35,620 bases of DNA from Kiritimatiellia bacterium (GTDB taxonomy: Bacteria; Verrucomicrobiota; Kiritimatiellia; RFP12; UBA1067): assembly GCA_017613085.1 (NCBI GenBank), contig JAGAEL010000021.1, forward strand, positions 1 to 35,620, in the 5' to 3' direction. The position numbers and the translations under genes were made by a program. Under the pieces are notes generated by a model. That model searched no databases. It saw only the letters and a list, made by a program, of their open reading frames with translations, and had not been told where the DNA came from. Each line of letters begins with the position of its first letter. Positions within the stretch are counted from its first letter, which is position 1. Positions 7,255 to 15,825 of the stretch are shown here, in pieces.

Positions 7255-9462
7255 TTACTCGATTCGCGGAGGTGTTCCCGTCATCTCGAACACGAGTTCG
7301 CCGCCCTCCAGAATGTCCTCGTGGCGGATCGTAAACCCTTCAAGCGGCACACCGTTGCGCGCAACCGACTTGACGTACTTATTCTCGGCGGAAAGGTTCT
7401 TTGCGAGGACGGTGAACGTTTTCCCGGTGTACGTCGGAAGGTGGAGAACGATCTTCGGCAGTTGCGGTGCGCCGAGTACATACTCGCCGCTCGCGGGATT
7501 CATCGGATAGAAGCCCATCGCGGAGAAAAGATACCACGCGCTCATCTGCCCGCAGTCGTCGTTGCCGCAAAGTCCGTCCGGTTTGTTCACGTAGAATTTC
7601 TCGAACACGTCCCTCACAAGTTCCGCCTGGCGCGCCTCGCGTCCGGCATACCGCAAGAGATAGACGACGTGGTGGCTCGGTTCGTTGCCGTGGCAGTACT
7701 GCCCCATCAGGCCGGTGACGTCGTCGCACGTGCCGGTCTCGGATTCGTCGGCTTCGAGCGTGAAAAGGCGGCAGAGCCTTTCGCCGGCGATCTCCTTTCC
7801 GCCGACGGCTTCGATCAGCGCCTCCGGCTCGTGCAGGACATGCCACGTCCATTGCCAGGCGTTTCCCTCCGTAAAGTCGCTCCCCGTCCCGGCATTGCGC
7901 CCGAGGGCGAGCGGATTGAACGGCGTCGTCCAGTTTCCCCCTGTGTCGCGTCCGCGCACGAAATGCGTCTCCGGATCCACCACGTTCCGCCAGTTACGGG
8001 AACGCTTCAGGAAGAACGCCGCGTCTTCCGTAAGACCGAGGCGATCCGCCATCCTTGCCGCGCACCAGTCGTCATAACAACATTCAAGGAGACGCGAGAC
8101 GGACTCGCTTGTCACGATGTCGTTCGGATAGTACCCGTACCGGTCGAGCGCCGGCCAGTCTTCAAGGATGCGCCCCTTGTGGAGCGTGGTCAGCGAATCC
8201 TTGATGCCCGCGAACGCCGCCTCCCAGAAGGCCCGGTCGTGCGAATGGCGCGAAAAAGCGTCCGCCCCGCCGGGCGCGGCGGGACGCGAAACCGCCTCCG
8301 TCTTCAGGAACCAATCGACGATGACCGGGACGGAATGTGTGCCAATCATACACTGGTTATCGCGCCCCATGAGCGTCCAGATGGGTAGAAAGCCTGCCGC
8401 CTTCCGGTGCTCCAGCATGGTCTCGATGAAGCCGTCGCCCATTTCTGCGGAAATCAATGTGTGGAGCGGATGCGCCGCACGGAACGTGTCCCAAAGCGAC
8501 AACGTCGAATAGTAACGCCCCCCGGGGGCGACGTGTACCTCGCCGTCCGCGCCGCGATAGCGTCCGTCCACGTCCGCGATGTTCGCCGGCTGGATCAGCA
8601 GCCTGTAGAGCGCGGAATAGAAGTTCGTCTTCTCGTCGTCCGTCCCTTCGGCATCCATCCGTGAAAGTTGGCGTTCCCATTCGGTCTCCGCCGCCGTGCG
8701 CACAGCGTCGAAATCGAACCCTGGACACTCCGCGTCCATGTTACGCCGCGCCCCTTCTTCGTCCACCAGCGAATACCCGACCTTGATCACCAGCGGTTCA
8801 TCCCCGCCCGCTCCAAGCGGCAACACGAATCGCGGCGCCTTCTCGTCCGGGGAAAGCGGATCGAGGGAGACCGGCGCGAGGAACTCGCGGTTGAATTCGA
8901 TGACGAACGAATACCGGCGCTCCACCCAGTGCTTTCGCACGTTGGTTCCGGTCACGAACCGCTTTCCATGCACCCGTGCCGTGCTGGAAAGGATCGTCTT
9001 GGCGAGAACCTTCCCGCCGATCCCCCACTGGCAGTCCACGAGCAGGTTCATCGACGCGGCGCCCGCGCCCGTGAAGCGATAGACGGCGGTATGCGCGGCG
9101 GTTGTGGCCTCCACGCGCACGTCGCAGTCGTCGAGCGTGACGGCATAGTAACCGGGCGTACAGACCTGTGTCTCCTTTCGGAAGGCGGACGAGACGCCGG
9201 GCGAAGGTTCACCCGCGAACGGCATGATCCGGATGTCGCCGAGATCGCCGCATCCCGTACCGCTCAAGTGCGTTTGGGAGAAACCGAGAATCCTGTCGTC
9301 CTCGTACCGGTATCCGGCGCAGTAGCGGTATCCTTCGCGGCCCGTGTCCGGCGAAGGCTGTACAAGCCCGAACGGATACGTCGCGCCCGGAAACGTATGC
9401 CCGTCGCCGCCCGATCCGATCTCCGGCCTAACCCATTTTATGCGTCCACATTCTCCGTTCAT
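7255..9462 (-). CDS. GH92 family alpha-mannosidase without signal peptide
   Basis: A 735-residue GH92 glycoside hydrolase. It is close to the usual single-domain length and covers the family from GHTFPGATYPFGLVQPSPDT near the start to the C-terminal beta-sandwich. Key motifs: GRDNQCMIGTHSVPVIVDW, NEPSHH (E about 594) and GNDDCGQMSAW (about 633-643). I chose ATG 9462 because GGAGG lies six bases upstream. A TTG at 9468 is also in frame but abuts that site. The N-terminus has no hydrophobic segment, so the enzyme is predicted to be cytoplasmic, unlike the secreted paralogue at 4028-6877. The last residues (TPPRIE) are encoded at the edge of a repeat. It probably removes alpha-mannose from imported oligosaccharides; linkage is unknown. 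Confidence 0.92.
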   Translation of the reverse strand: MNGECGRIKWVRPEIGSGGDGHTFPGATYPFGLVQPSPDTGREGYRYCAGYRYEDDRILGFSQTHLSGTGCGDLGDIRIMPFAGEPSPGVSSAFRKETQVCTPGYYAVTLDDCDVRVEATTAAHTAVYRFTGAGAASMNLLVDCQWGIGGKVLAKTILSSTARVHGKRFVTGTNVRKHWVERRYSFVIEFNREFLAPVSLDPLSPDEKAPRFVLPLGAGGDEPLVIKVGYSLVDEEGARRNMDAECPGFDFDAVRTAAETEWERQLSRMDAEGTDDEKTNFYSALYRLLIQPANIADVDGRYRGADGEVHVAPGGRYYSTLSLWDTFRAAHPLHTLISAEMGDGFIETMLEHRKAAGFLPIWTLMGRDNQCMIGTHSVPVIVDWFLKTEAVSRPAAPGGADAFSRHSHDRAFWEAAFAGIKDSLTTLHKGRILEDWPALDRYGYYPNDIVTSESVSRLLECCYDDWCAARMADRLGLTEDAAFFLKRSRNWRNVVDPETHFVRGRDTGGNWTTPFNPLALGRNAGTGSDFTEGNAWQWTWHVLHEPEALIEAVGGKEIAGERLCRLFTLEADESETGTCDDVTGLMGQYCHGNEPSHHVVYLLRYAGREARQAELVRDVFEKFYVNKPDGLCGNDDCGQMSAWYLFSAMGFYPMNPASGEYVLGAPQLPKIVLHLPTYTGKTFTVLAKNLSAENKYVKSVARNGVPLEGFTIRHEDILEGGELVFEMTGTPPRIE

Positions 9463-9506
9463 CGTCAACCTCCAGCGTCCCTTGACGCTTCTCCGCCCTT
9501 CGGAGT

Positions 9507-9629
9507 CAGTTGCAAAACCCTCGCGATTGCGGACGGGACAAAGCCCGTCCCTCCCGAATCGACTGTTTCACACAACATTTGCACAGCCATGGGAGGGCCG
9601 CGCTTCGTCGCGGCCGGGTTTTGCAACTG
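9507..9629. repeat. MITE-like palindromic element with perfect 14-bp terminal inverted repeats
   Basis: CAGTTGCAAAACCC at 9507-9520 is exactly inverted at 9616-9629. Inside are two hairpins: GGACGGG/CCCGTCC near 9532-9551, and GGCCGCG/CGCGGCC near 9596-9615, each bordered by GGGAGGG or its complement. Most of the 279-base gap between genes is this element. No target-site duplication is obvious. Confidence 0.8.
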
Positions 9630-9673
9630 CCTCATTCGGAAAGGACATCCACACTTCCTTGCTGATGAAAACT

Positions 9674-9702
9674 AGGTTAGCACATTCTGAATGGAGGTAC
9701 AA
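9674..9702 (-). promoter_or_regulatory. Probable promoter upstream of the cytoplasmic GH92 gene
   Basis: Minus strand TTGTAC, 17-base spacer, TAACCT, followed about 210 bases later by ATG 9462. The MITE-like element lies within the resulting leader. Confidence 0.5.
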
Positions 9703-9741
9703 GGAGGGATTTCAATCCGGGTTCGTGGGGGGGGACGCGAA

Positions 9742-10593
9742 TCAACAATTTCCGATAAGCACGTGTTTCAGTTTACAGCGGGCGAGGTCGGCAAGACGAT
9801 GGATGGTCGCGACCGGCGTAGGCTGTGCGTCCTGCATTCGGAAACGAGGGAAGAAGCGCGTGACATGGAACGGGATTCCCGGCGAGACGGAGGCTATGAA
9901 CGAAGCGACGGCGTCGATGTCGTCTTCCTTGTCATTGCGTCCCGGCACGACGAGCGTCGTGACTTCGACATGGCACCCGGCTTCGTGAAACGTACGGATC
10001 GTCCGGCACACGGCGGAAAAGTCGCCCCCTACCCAATCGTAGTATTCCTGCGAGGGGCCCTTCAAATCGATATTCGCCGCGTCGATAAGCGGTGCAAGTT
10101 CTTCGACAACCGACGTCTCGGCGCATCCGTTCGAGACAAGCACGTTGAGCATCCCACGGGCATGGATTTCACGTGCGCAGTCGCGCACAAACTCCCAGCC
10201 GACCAACGGTTCGTTGTAGGTGTAGGCAAGACCGATGTTCCCGCGCCCGTTCCGGATCTTGAACGCGAGATCGGCGAGTTCTCCCGGCGTCGTCAGGTAT
10301 GCGACCGGCGCCTCCTCGCCGCCACATTGCGAAATCGAATCGTTCTGGCAGAACGGGCACCGGAGGTTGCAGCCGAAACTGCCGACGGAAAGCACGTTCG
10401 CGCCGGGATGGAAAAAGGCGAGCGGTTTCTTCTCGACCGGATCGACCGCGACCGATGTCAGCTTCCCATAGTTCGCCGCGACGACACGTCCGCCCTCCGC
10501 CTTGCGCGCCCGGCAGAAACCGGTCGCGCCTTCCCGGAGGCGGCAACGGCGGGGGCACGTCCCGCAGACCGTTTCTTCCGTCCGGTCATTCAT
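9742..10593 (-). CDS. amrS: AmmeMemoRadiSam system radical SAM enzyme AmrS
   Basis: A 283-residue radical SAM protein. An N-terminal CGTCPRRCRL...GFCRAR cysteine cluster (residues 10-29) is followed by the SAM iron-sulfur motif C75-x3-C79-x2-C82 (FGCNLRCPFCQN). Further family features are TYNEPLVGWEF, NIDLKG and RFFPRFRMQDAQPTP near the C-terminus. It resembles pyruvate-formate-lyase-activating enzymes but matches the AmrS subgroup, which occurs with MEMO1 and AMMECR1. Here it overlaps the gene for a MEMO1-AMMECR1 fusion by eight bases, which confirms the system. The start is ATG 10593, with GAGGT upstream. The biochemical role of the system is not settled; radical modification of a metabolite or protein is usually proposed. 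Confidence 0.93.
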   Translation of the reverse strand: MNDRTEETVCGTCPRRCRLREGATGFCRARKAEGGRVVAANYGKLTSVAVDPVEKKPLAFFHPGANVLSVGSFGCNLRCPFCQNDSISQCGGEEAPVAYLTTPGELADLAFKIRNGRGNIGLAYTYNEPLVGWEFVRDCAREIHARGMLNVLVSNGCAETSVVEELAPLIDAANIDLKGPSQEYYDWVGGDFSAVCRTIRTFHEAGCHVEVTTLVVPGRNDKEDDIDAVASFIASVSPGIPFHVTRFFPRFRMQDAQPTPVATIHRLADLARCKLKHVLIGNC

Positions 10594-12022
10594 GGAAGAC
10601 CTCTGCGCGGAACGTCGCGAATTTCGCGCCGTCGCGCCAGGCATCCGCCGGAAGACCGGCCTTGCGGGCGAGATGGGAAAGCGTTGACGGCAAGTCCCAC
10701 CTCTGTTCCGGCGCGACCTGCGGCAGAAACACCGCGAACCGGCCGTTCTTCTCGAAGGTCATGCCGTCCCGTCCGAGCACGATCTCCCGCCAGGACGCGA
10801 CCGGCGTCGGCGGCGTAAGCGCGGAAATCTCGATCCGGAGGCTGGCGAGTTCGTTCCCCGTCACAGGCAGGAAGCGGGGATCGTGGAGCGCGGCATCGAC
10901 CGCCCGGCCGACGACGGCCTCCACCAAGGAACGCCTGGGAAGGATCTCACCGATACAACCGCGCAACGCATCCGTCCTGCGATCCTTCAGCGTCACGAAC
11001 ACCCCCATCTTGTGAAGCGCGGCAGGGGGGATGTGTTTCGACGCGGTCGGCTGCGCGAAACGGCGCGTCCCGCCCCCGCAAACGGCGTTTTCAATCGTTT
11101 CGCGGGCGACGCGCAGGAGAAACGCCCTGACTTCGGCGTTCAACACCGCCTCGGGTTCCCCGCTCCATTCGGCGCGCCCCGCCGCCGCGACGTAGCACAC
11201 GAACCGCGAAAAGTCCCGTCCCTTGTCCGACGAAGTGGTATAGGCAAGCCGCGTAAACGGGGCCTTCCATTGGAACGCCCGCAACGCAAGCTCGATCGGG
11301 ATGCGTCCGCAGATTGTCGCCCCCGTCCGTTGCATCAACGCGGCGAAGCCATCCGCGTCGCCCTTGGAAATGAGCGTGAACGCCTCGTCATCGACGACTG
11401 CGACCTTGGCGCGGACCGCCTCGCCGCCGTCCGTCCCGTAAGGCGTGTAGGAAAAATCGTCGCCGTAGTGGGTGAAATCGGAGGAGATCACCAGCAGCGT
11501 TTCCGCATCCATCAAACGCGACAACGCTCGAACGCACATCGCCATCTGGTCCGCGCCGAACGTCCCCACCACAATCGGCGCGATGGCGAAGCCGCCGCCA
11601 AGGGCAAACTGGAGAAGCGGGTATTCAATCTGCACGGCGTGTTCCACCGCGTGAACCCGGTCTTTCCGGGAAACGGGGGCGATAAGCGCGAGGCGGTCGA
11701 TCCATTCCCTGTCGATCTTGATTTCGCCAAGGGGCGTGGAGACCGCGCCCGACTCCGGCACGACAAGGCGGTTCTCGACCCAGGCGTGATGGCTCGGGGC
11801 GAGCAGGACGACGCGCTTGAACCCCGCGCCGCGCACGAGCCGCACGGCCCGCCAGGCCGTTTCGCCGGAATACGCCCATCCCGCGTGGGGAAGGAGCAGG
11901 ACGTTCGGCTTCTCCACCTTGCCGTCGGGAGGGGTATGCGATTCCCACGACTCGGCAAGCGCGCGAATCTCCTGGGCGTCAGCCGGGTACCAGGTTCCGG
12001 CGATTGTGCTTTCCAGTGCCAT
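10586..12022 (-). CDS. AmmeMemoRadiSam fusion protein (MEMO1/AmrB plus AMMECR1/AmrA)
   Basis: A 478-residue two-domain protein. Residues 1-285 are MEMO1-like: STIAGTWYPAD at the start, LLLPHAGWAYSG (H46), APSHHAW (H78-H79), and SSDFTHYGDDFSYTPYG later. These supply the conserved metal-binding His/Asp set of the dioxygenase-like fold. Residues 293-478 are AMMECR1-like, with the signature LRGCIGEI at about 353-360 and the conserved GxxVFLPQVAPEQ segment. ATG 12022 has AAGGAG six bases upstream. The stop overlaps amrS, giving the full three-component system in two genes. It is transcribed with a secreted GH123-like hydrolase and surface-repeat genes, an unusual context that does not by itself reveal function. 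Confidence 0.95.
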   Translation of the reverse strand: MALESTIAGTWYPADAQEIRALAESWESHTPPDGKVEKPNVLLLPHAGWAYSGETAWRAVRLVRGAGFKRVVLLAPSHHAWVENRLVVPESGAVSTPLGEIKIDREWIDRLALIAPVSRKDRVHAVEHAVQIEYPLLQFALGGGFAIAPIVVGTFGADQMAMCVRALSRLMDAETLLVISSDFTHYGDDFSYTPYGTDGGEAVRAKVAVVDDEAFTLISKGDADGFAALMQRTGATICGRIPIELALRAFQWKAPFTRLAYTTSSDKGRDFSRFVCYVAAAGRAEWSGEPEAVLNAEVRAFLLRVARETIENAVCGGGTRRFAQPTASKHIPPAALHKMGVFVTLKDRRTDALRGCIGEILPRRSLVEAVVGRAVDAALHDPRFLPVTGNELASLRIEISALTPPTPVASWREIVLGRDGMTFEKNGRFAVFLPQVAPEQRWDLPSTLSHLARKAGLPADAWRDGAKFATFRAEVFHE

Positions 12023-12042
12023 ACGAATCTCCTTAAAACGCT

Positions 12043-14346
12043 TCAGGGAATTTCCAGAAGGTCTGCCATTGCATCGCGCCAGCGGTAAACCGCATCCGGG
12101 GCATCGGTGTACTTGGTCATCGTCTCCATCACGTCTTGCGGGACGGCAAGCAATTCCTTCGCCTTGCGGCTCCAGTCGTCGGCTCCCGTGCGGGCGGCGA
12201 GTTTCGCCTCCAACAGCTTTGCGTAGGCGAAGTCCTCCAAGCCGTCGCGGAAGTTCTCAAGCCGGATCGTGGGGACGGGCGTCCCGTCCGGTCCCACGCA
12301 CGTCCAGGCACCGTCGCCGTGGTAGATCGTCCAGCTGCGGGGATCCCAGTCCGTGAACGGCCCAGACGCGATGCACCGCTCGGAGTTCCAGATCGAAATC
12401 TGGTAGTAGAGGAATCCGTCCGGACGCATCCGCACGCTCTGCGCGCCCATCAGGAGCCGCCCCTCTATCGCGGGACACTCGATGAACATATTCGCGTAGG
12501 GCGCATGCGGACCGCAACAGATGTACCACCAGACCTGGTGGCCCGCCTTTCTGGACGCGGCCGCCTTCTCCACGTTGAACTTCGGCGTGAGCGGCGTGAA
12601 CCAGTCCATCACATCCAGCGGCGTGTTCACGCCGAACTCGTGGTCGTAGGCGGTGGTGGAGACGGGAACGCCCGGCAACGCCTTCTTGAGTTCTCCGACC
12701 GCCGCACGGATGGCGGGGAAATACTCCTTGCGTACCTCGTCGCACCCGTACACGTAGGCGTAATCCTGCACACCGATCTTCTTCGCGCCCTCGTAGAATT
12801 TCACGAGGCGGGGAATCGTTCTCTCGCGCCACGTCGCCATGTCCGCCGCGTTCGTGGAGGCGGGATACGACCAGTAGCCAAGGTTGAACCAGCCCGTACG
12901 CCCTTCCTCCTTCAGCTGGCGGATGGCGTCCAGTCGGTTGGTGTCGCTGTTGTGGTAAAGACTGTCGCAGGGGATGAGATAGTCCGCAAGGAAGGACACC
13001 CACCCGCGCCGATGTCTCTTCCATGCGTTTATCGGCGCAAGCGGATCCGCCCTCAGAGCCGCCGCGTAGGCGATGGCCTCCGGGGATTCATGCTGTATAT
13101 TTGCAGACGGACTGAACGTGACGGCGAGGGGAAGCGCGGAAGTACGTCCAAGTGTAAAGTTGTTCACGCGCACGGCGAAGGGGACGCGCACCGTCTCCGC
13201 GTCCTTCGCCGAAACGAGCAACGCGCCGCGATAGACACCCGCCCGCTGGCCGGCGGGGCAATGGACGCGAATCCAGAAACTCTGCACGTCCTGCCCCTTT
13301 ATCTCGACGCCGTCCAGAAAACCGAGGATCGGGACCGGCCACCAGCCGAGGGCGGGCGTACGCTTGTCGCGACCGACCTTGTACGGCGGCTTACGGGTTG
13401 TCTTCACGTACCCCGTCACATGGCATTGCACGTTCGACGCGGCGAACGTCGCACCGTTCCCGCGCAGATCGCCGTCCACACGCACCTTCACGTCCGCGAG
13501 ATCCGCGCCGTTCGGCGCGACGAGCAGCTGCACACTCTCGTATTCGTTCCCCGCCAGACGCACGGCAAGCCCCTCCTTCGGCACGGGGTTGGCGGAGAAC
13601 CGTCCTCGCGGCAGAATCTTCTCCATTGATGACGCCGTTCCGAGAAGCATCGCCGACGAAACGCTGCCGGCTGCATAACACGCCTTGAGGAAGCGGATGT
13701 AGTCGGTAGCATGGGACTGCCAGTCTTCGAGTTCGCCGATACGCCGCTCCATGGCCTTGCGACCGTCCGACACGAGCGGCAGGAGGTCGCGCCCCACGTG
13801 CGGGCCATCGGGAGCGGGCGGCGTCTCACCCTTCTTCAAGAGCGTCAGGCGGTCGAGCGCCACGGCGAAGTTCTGCGGCTCGGAAGTGAAGAAGTGGATG
13901 CGGGCGATGTTGTCGGGCGGCGTCGCCTTCGGCCATTTCTTCAGCGGCACGACCCACTGCACGTGTCCCTTACCGGGCAGCCGCATGGACGCATTGAGCC
14001 CGTTTTGTATCCGCCCTTCCGGCCCCGCGATGAAAACGCTGAACGGATCGCCTGCTTCGCCCGCGCTCACCACGTCCACCACAAGCCGGTCGTAACCGCT
14101 CCAGTCTTTGACGGGCGACTTCAGCGTGAAGGACGGCCATTGGGGCATACCGCTCTTCCACGGCTGGCAGGTGAAACCGAGCGCGAACCCTCCCGATGTC
14201 GCGAATTTGTTCGTGACGCAGACGCAGAACGCCTTCTCCGCGTAGCACGGCACGGCCTTCCGCTCGGATTCGGTCTCGAAATCATAGAGAACCGTCGCGG
14301 CTTGGACGGAAAAGGCGACACACGCTACGCTGAGGCGGATTAACAT
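12043..14346 (-). CDS. Secreted DUF4091 / GH123-like glycoside hydrolase
   Basis: A 767-residue exported protein. A short signal peptide (LIRLSVACVAFSVQA) precedes a carbohydrate-binding-like N-terminal domain (VLYDFETE..., about 19-175). A linker and beta-sandwich (about 240-400) follow, then a TIM-barrel-type C-terminal region (about 400-767). This contains YVYGCDEV with adjacent D536-E537, in the place of the catalytic Asp-Glu pair of GH123 beta-N-acetylgalactosaminidases, plus GHQVWWYICCGP and the terminal LENFRDGLEDFAYAKLLEA typical of DUF4091. It probably releases N-acetylhexosamine from an extracellular glycan, but many DUF4091 proteins are uncharacterised. ATG 14346 directly follows the upstream stop (TAAATG) with no clear ribosome site, so expression is likely coupled. 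Confidence 0.85.
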   Translation of the reverse strand: MLIRLSVACVAFSVQAATVLYDFETESERKAVPCYAEKAFCVCVTNKFATSGGFALGFTCQPWKSGMPQWPSFTLKSPVKDWSGYDRLVVDVVSAGEAGDPFSVFIAGPEGRIQNGLNASMRLPGKGHVQWVVPLKKWPKATPPDNIARIHFFTSEPQNFAVALDRLTLLKKGETPPAPDGPHVGRDLLPLVSDGRKAMERRIGELEDWQSHATDYIRFLKACYAAGSVSSAMLLGTASSMEKILPRGRFSANPVPKEGLAVRLAGNEYESVQLLVAPNGADLADVKVRVDGDLRGNGATFAASNVQCHVTGYVKTTRKPPYKVGRDKRTPALGWWPVPILGFLDGVEIKGQDVQSFWIRVHCPAGQRAGVYRGALLVSAKDAETVRVPFAVRVNNFTLGRTSALPLAVTFSPSANIQHESPEAIAYAAALRADPLAPINAWKRHRRGWVSFLADYLIPCDSLYHNSDTNRLDAIRQLKEEGRTGWFNLGYWSYPASTNAADMATWRERTIPRLVKFYEGAKKIGVQDYAYVYGCDEVRKEYFPAIRAAVGELKKALPGVPVSTTAYDHEFGVNTPLDVMDWFTPLTPKFNVEKAAASRKAGHQVWWYICCGPHAPYANMFIECPAIEGRLLMGAQSVRMRPDGFLYYQISIWNSERCIASGPFTDWDPRSWTIYHGDGAWTCVGPDGTPVPTIRLENFRDGLEDFAYAKLLEAKLAARTGADDWSRKAKELLAVPQDVMETMTKYTDAPDAVYRWRDAMADLLEIP

Positions 14347-14910
14347 TTAGCGCGTCTTGACCGGGGCACGGCGGGAAGAGGACGGCCAGCTCAGATTGAA
14401 GAACGGGCACCACCAGCCGTGGCGGTTCCGGTTCAGGAGGCCGATCTGGAGCATGTGGCTGTCGTTGTAGGCGGTGTCGTCGTCGATGATGTTCACCAAC
14501 CCGATCTGGAATCCGTTGCCTCGATCCGTGCGGTTGCCCAGCACGGCGATCTGGACGCCGGACATGGTGTCGCTCCCGTTGATCAGCCCGGAAAGCTGGA
14601 GCCCGTTCATCTCGCGTGAACGCGCCCAGAGGCCGTCCAGCTGAACACCGTTCATCACCAGCGTCTCGGAACCGAACAGTCCGAATCCGAACCCGTTCAA
14701 CTCCGGCTGGGCGCGCTCATAGTTTTCGTACTTATCGCCCGCGAACGGGAACAAATGGGCCGCCTGAAGCATAACCCCGTCAATCCGGCAGTCCGAGTTG
14801 ATCCCGTCGTTCAGGAACCAGAAGGCGAACGCGGCATCGTCGGCGCGCACATTCGTCGAGGACATCAACACGGCGCCGAGGAGGACGCCCAACATCTTCG
14901 TAATACGCAT
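14347..14910 (-). CDS. Secreted surface-repeat protein (GVQL/GLxN repeats)
   Basis: A 187-residue exported protein. ATG 14910 is preceded by AAAGG; an in-frame ATG at 14931 lacks a ribosome site. The signal peptide is at about residues 1-22 (ITKMLGVLLGAVLMSS). The body is built from short beta-type repeats, for example MNGVQLDGLWARSREMNGLQ, then LSGLINGSDTMSGVQIAVLG, as in the LA_2272-like surface-repeat proteins known from Leptospira and others. The C-terminus is LQIGLLNRNRHGWWCPFFNL. It is a paralogue of the gene immediately upstream (14947-15717), sharing the repeats and the HGWWCP ending. The repeats probably form a beta-solenoid exposed at the cell surface. No enzymatic motif is visible. 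Confidence 0.75.
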   Translation of the reverse strand: MRITKMLGVLLGAVLMSSTNVRADDAAFAFWFLNDGINSDCRIDGVMLQAAHLFPFAGDKYENYERAQPELNGFGFGLFGSETLVMNGVQLDGLWARSREMNGLQLSGLINGSDTMSGVQIAVLGNRTDRGNGFQIGLVNIIDDDTAYNDSHMLQIGLLNRNRHGWWCPFFNLSWPSSSRRAPVKTR

Positions 14911-14946
14911 GGTAAACAACCTTTCTTTCATCAGCGTGAAAACACG

Positions 14947-15717
14947 TTACTTGGACATTTCGACCGCATGGCGTTTGGAGGGCCAGCTGAGGTTGATGAC
15001 CGGGCACCACCAGCCGTGGTGGTTCCGGTTCAACAAACCGATCTGCAGGAGTTTGCTCGGATAAGCGGCATCCAGCCCCGTGTCGTCGCTTCCGCCGCAC
15101 AGGTTCACCAGCCCGATCTGGACGCCGCGCCCGGTTTTGACCCGGTTCACCGCGCCGGCGGCCTGAAGCCCCGCCATGTCCTCGCTCGAATTGACCAGCC
15201 CCGCGAGCTGGACGCCGCGCATCCGGGAGGTGACGCCGTTCGCGACACCCGCGAGCTGGACGCCGCGCATCCGGTCGCCGCACCCGTTGGCGAAACCGGA
15301 AAGTTGCAAGCCGTCGAGTTCGCGGCTGCGGCTCCAGAGGCCGCCGATCTGGACGCCGTCGAAATCCAGCGTTTCGGAACCCCACAGCCCGATACCGAGT
15401 CCGGCGACGCCCGGCTGCGCGAACTCCTCGTCCGCATAATTCCCCCCGGCAATCGGGATCGGGCGGAAAAGTTTCAGCATCAGGCCGTTCACCTTGACAT
15501 CCGGACAGAACCCGTCGTAGGCGAGCCAGAGGGAAAAGACGGATGTTTCCTCGCCCGGCTCGGCAAAGGTTTTCTCCGCCGGAGTCGATTGCACCGCCGG
15601 CGGCGGTGTCGCCGGCTCCTGAATGACAACGGGCTTCTCCCCTTCAACCCCGCAAGCCGACATGGCCGACAAAGCGACCGTAGCGGCGAGACTCGTAAGC
15701 ATCATGGATAGACGCAT
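14947..15717 (-). CDS. Surface-repeat lipoprotein, paralogue of the downstream gene
   Basis: A 256-residue protein starting at ATG 15717 (AAGGAG ten bases upstream). The N-terminus ends in a lipobox-like AMSAC with C22 as the lipid-attachment residue, followed by a proline- and glutamate-rich linker (to about residue 60). Successive repeats such as RMRGVQLAGVANGVTS and RMRGVQLAGLVNSSED follow, ending LQIGLLNRNHHGWWCPVINL. It has two to three more repeat units than its neighbour at 14347-14910, consistent with tandem duplication and repeat-number change. It is the first gene of the five-gene operon running to amrS. Likely an outer-membrane-anchored surface structure; partner unknown. Confidence 0.78.
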   Translation of the reverse strand: MRLSMMLTSLAATVALSAMSACGVEGEKPVVIQEPATPPPAVQSTPAEKTFAEPGEETSVFSLWLAYDGFCPDVKVNGLMLKLFRPIPIAGGNYADEEFAQPGVAGLGIGLWGSETLDFDGVQIGGLWSRSRELDGLQLSGFANGCGDRMRGVQLAGVANGVTSRMRGVQLAGLVNSSEDMAGLQAAGAVNRVKTGRGVQIGLVNLCGGSDDTGLDAAYPSKLLQIGLLNRNHHGWWCPVINLSWPSKRHAVEMSK

Positions 15718-15768
15718 AAAGCACACACTCCTTACTGGATGAACACGTAACGTACAAAAACAGAAACT

Positions 15769-15797
15769 AGTATGCACGAAAAAGCCCCCCGCGTCAA
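15769..15797 (-). promoter_or_regulatory. Promoter of the surface-repeat / AmmeMemoRadiSam operon
   Basis: Minus strand TTGACG, 17-base spacer, CATACT, 52 bases upstream of ATG 15717. It is the best sigma-70-like site for the run of five closely spaced genes down to 9742. A 22-bp element shared with the 18838 promoter lies about 28 bases further upstream (15826-15847). Confidence 0.6.
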
Positions 15798-15825
15798 TTC
15801 AAATGAAGCGACAAAAATCTTCCTT

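Noticed and set aside
9572-9652. Small ORF starting near 9650 on the minus strand after AAGGAAGTGTGG
   Set aside because: Nearly all its codons come from the MITE-like element; no conserved feature supports a peptide.
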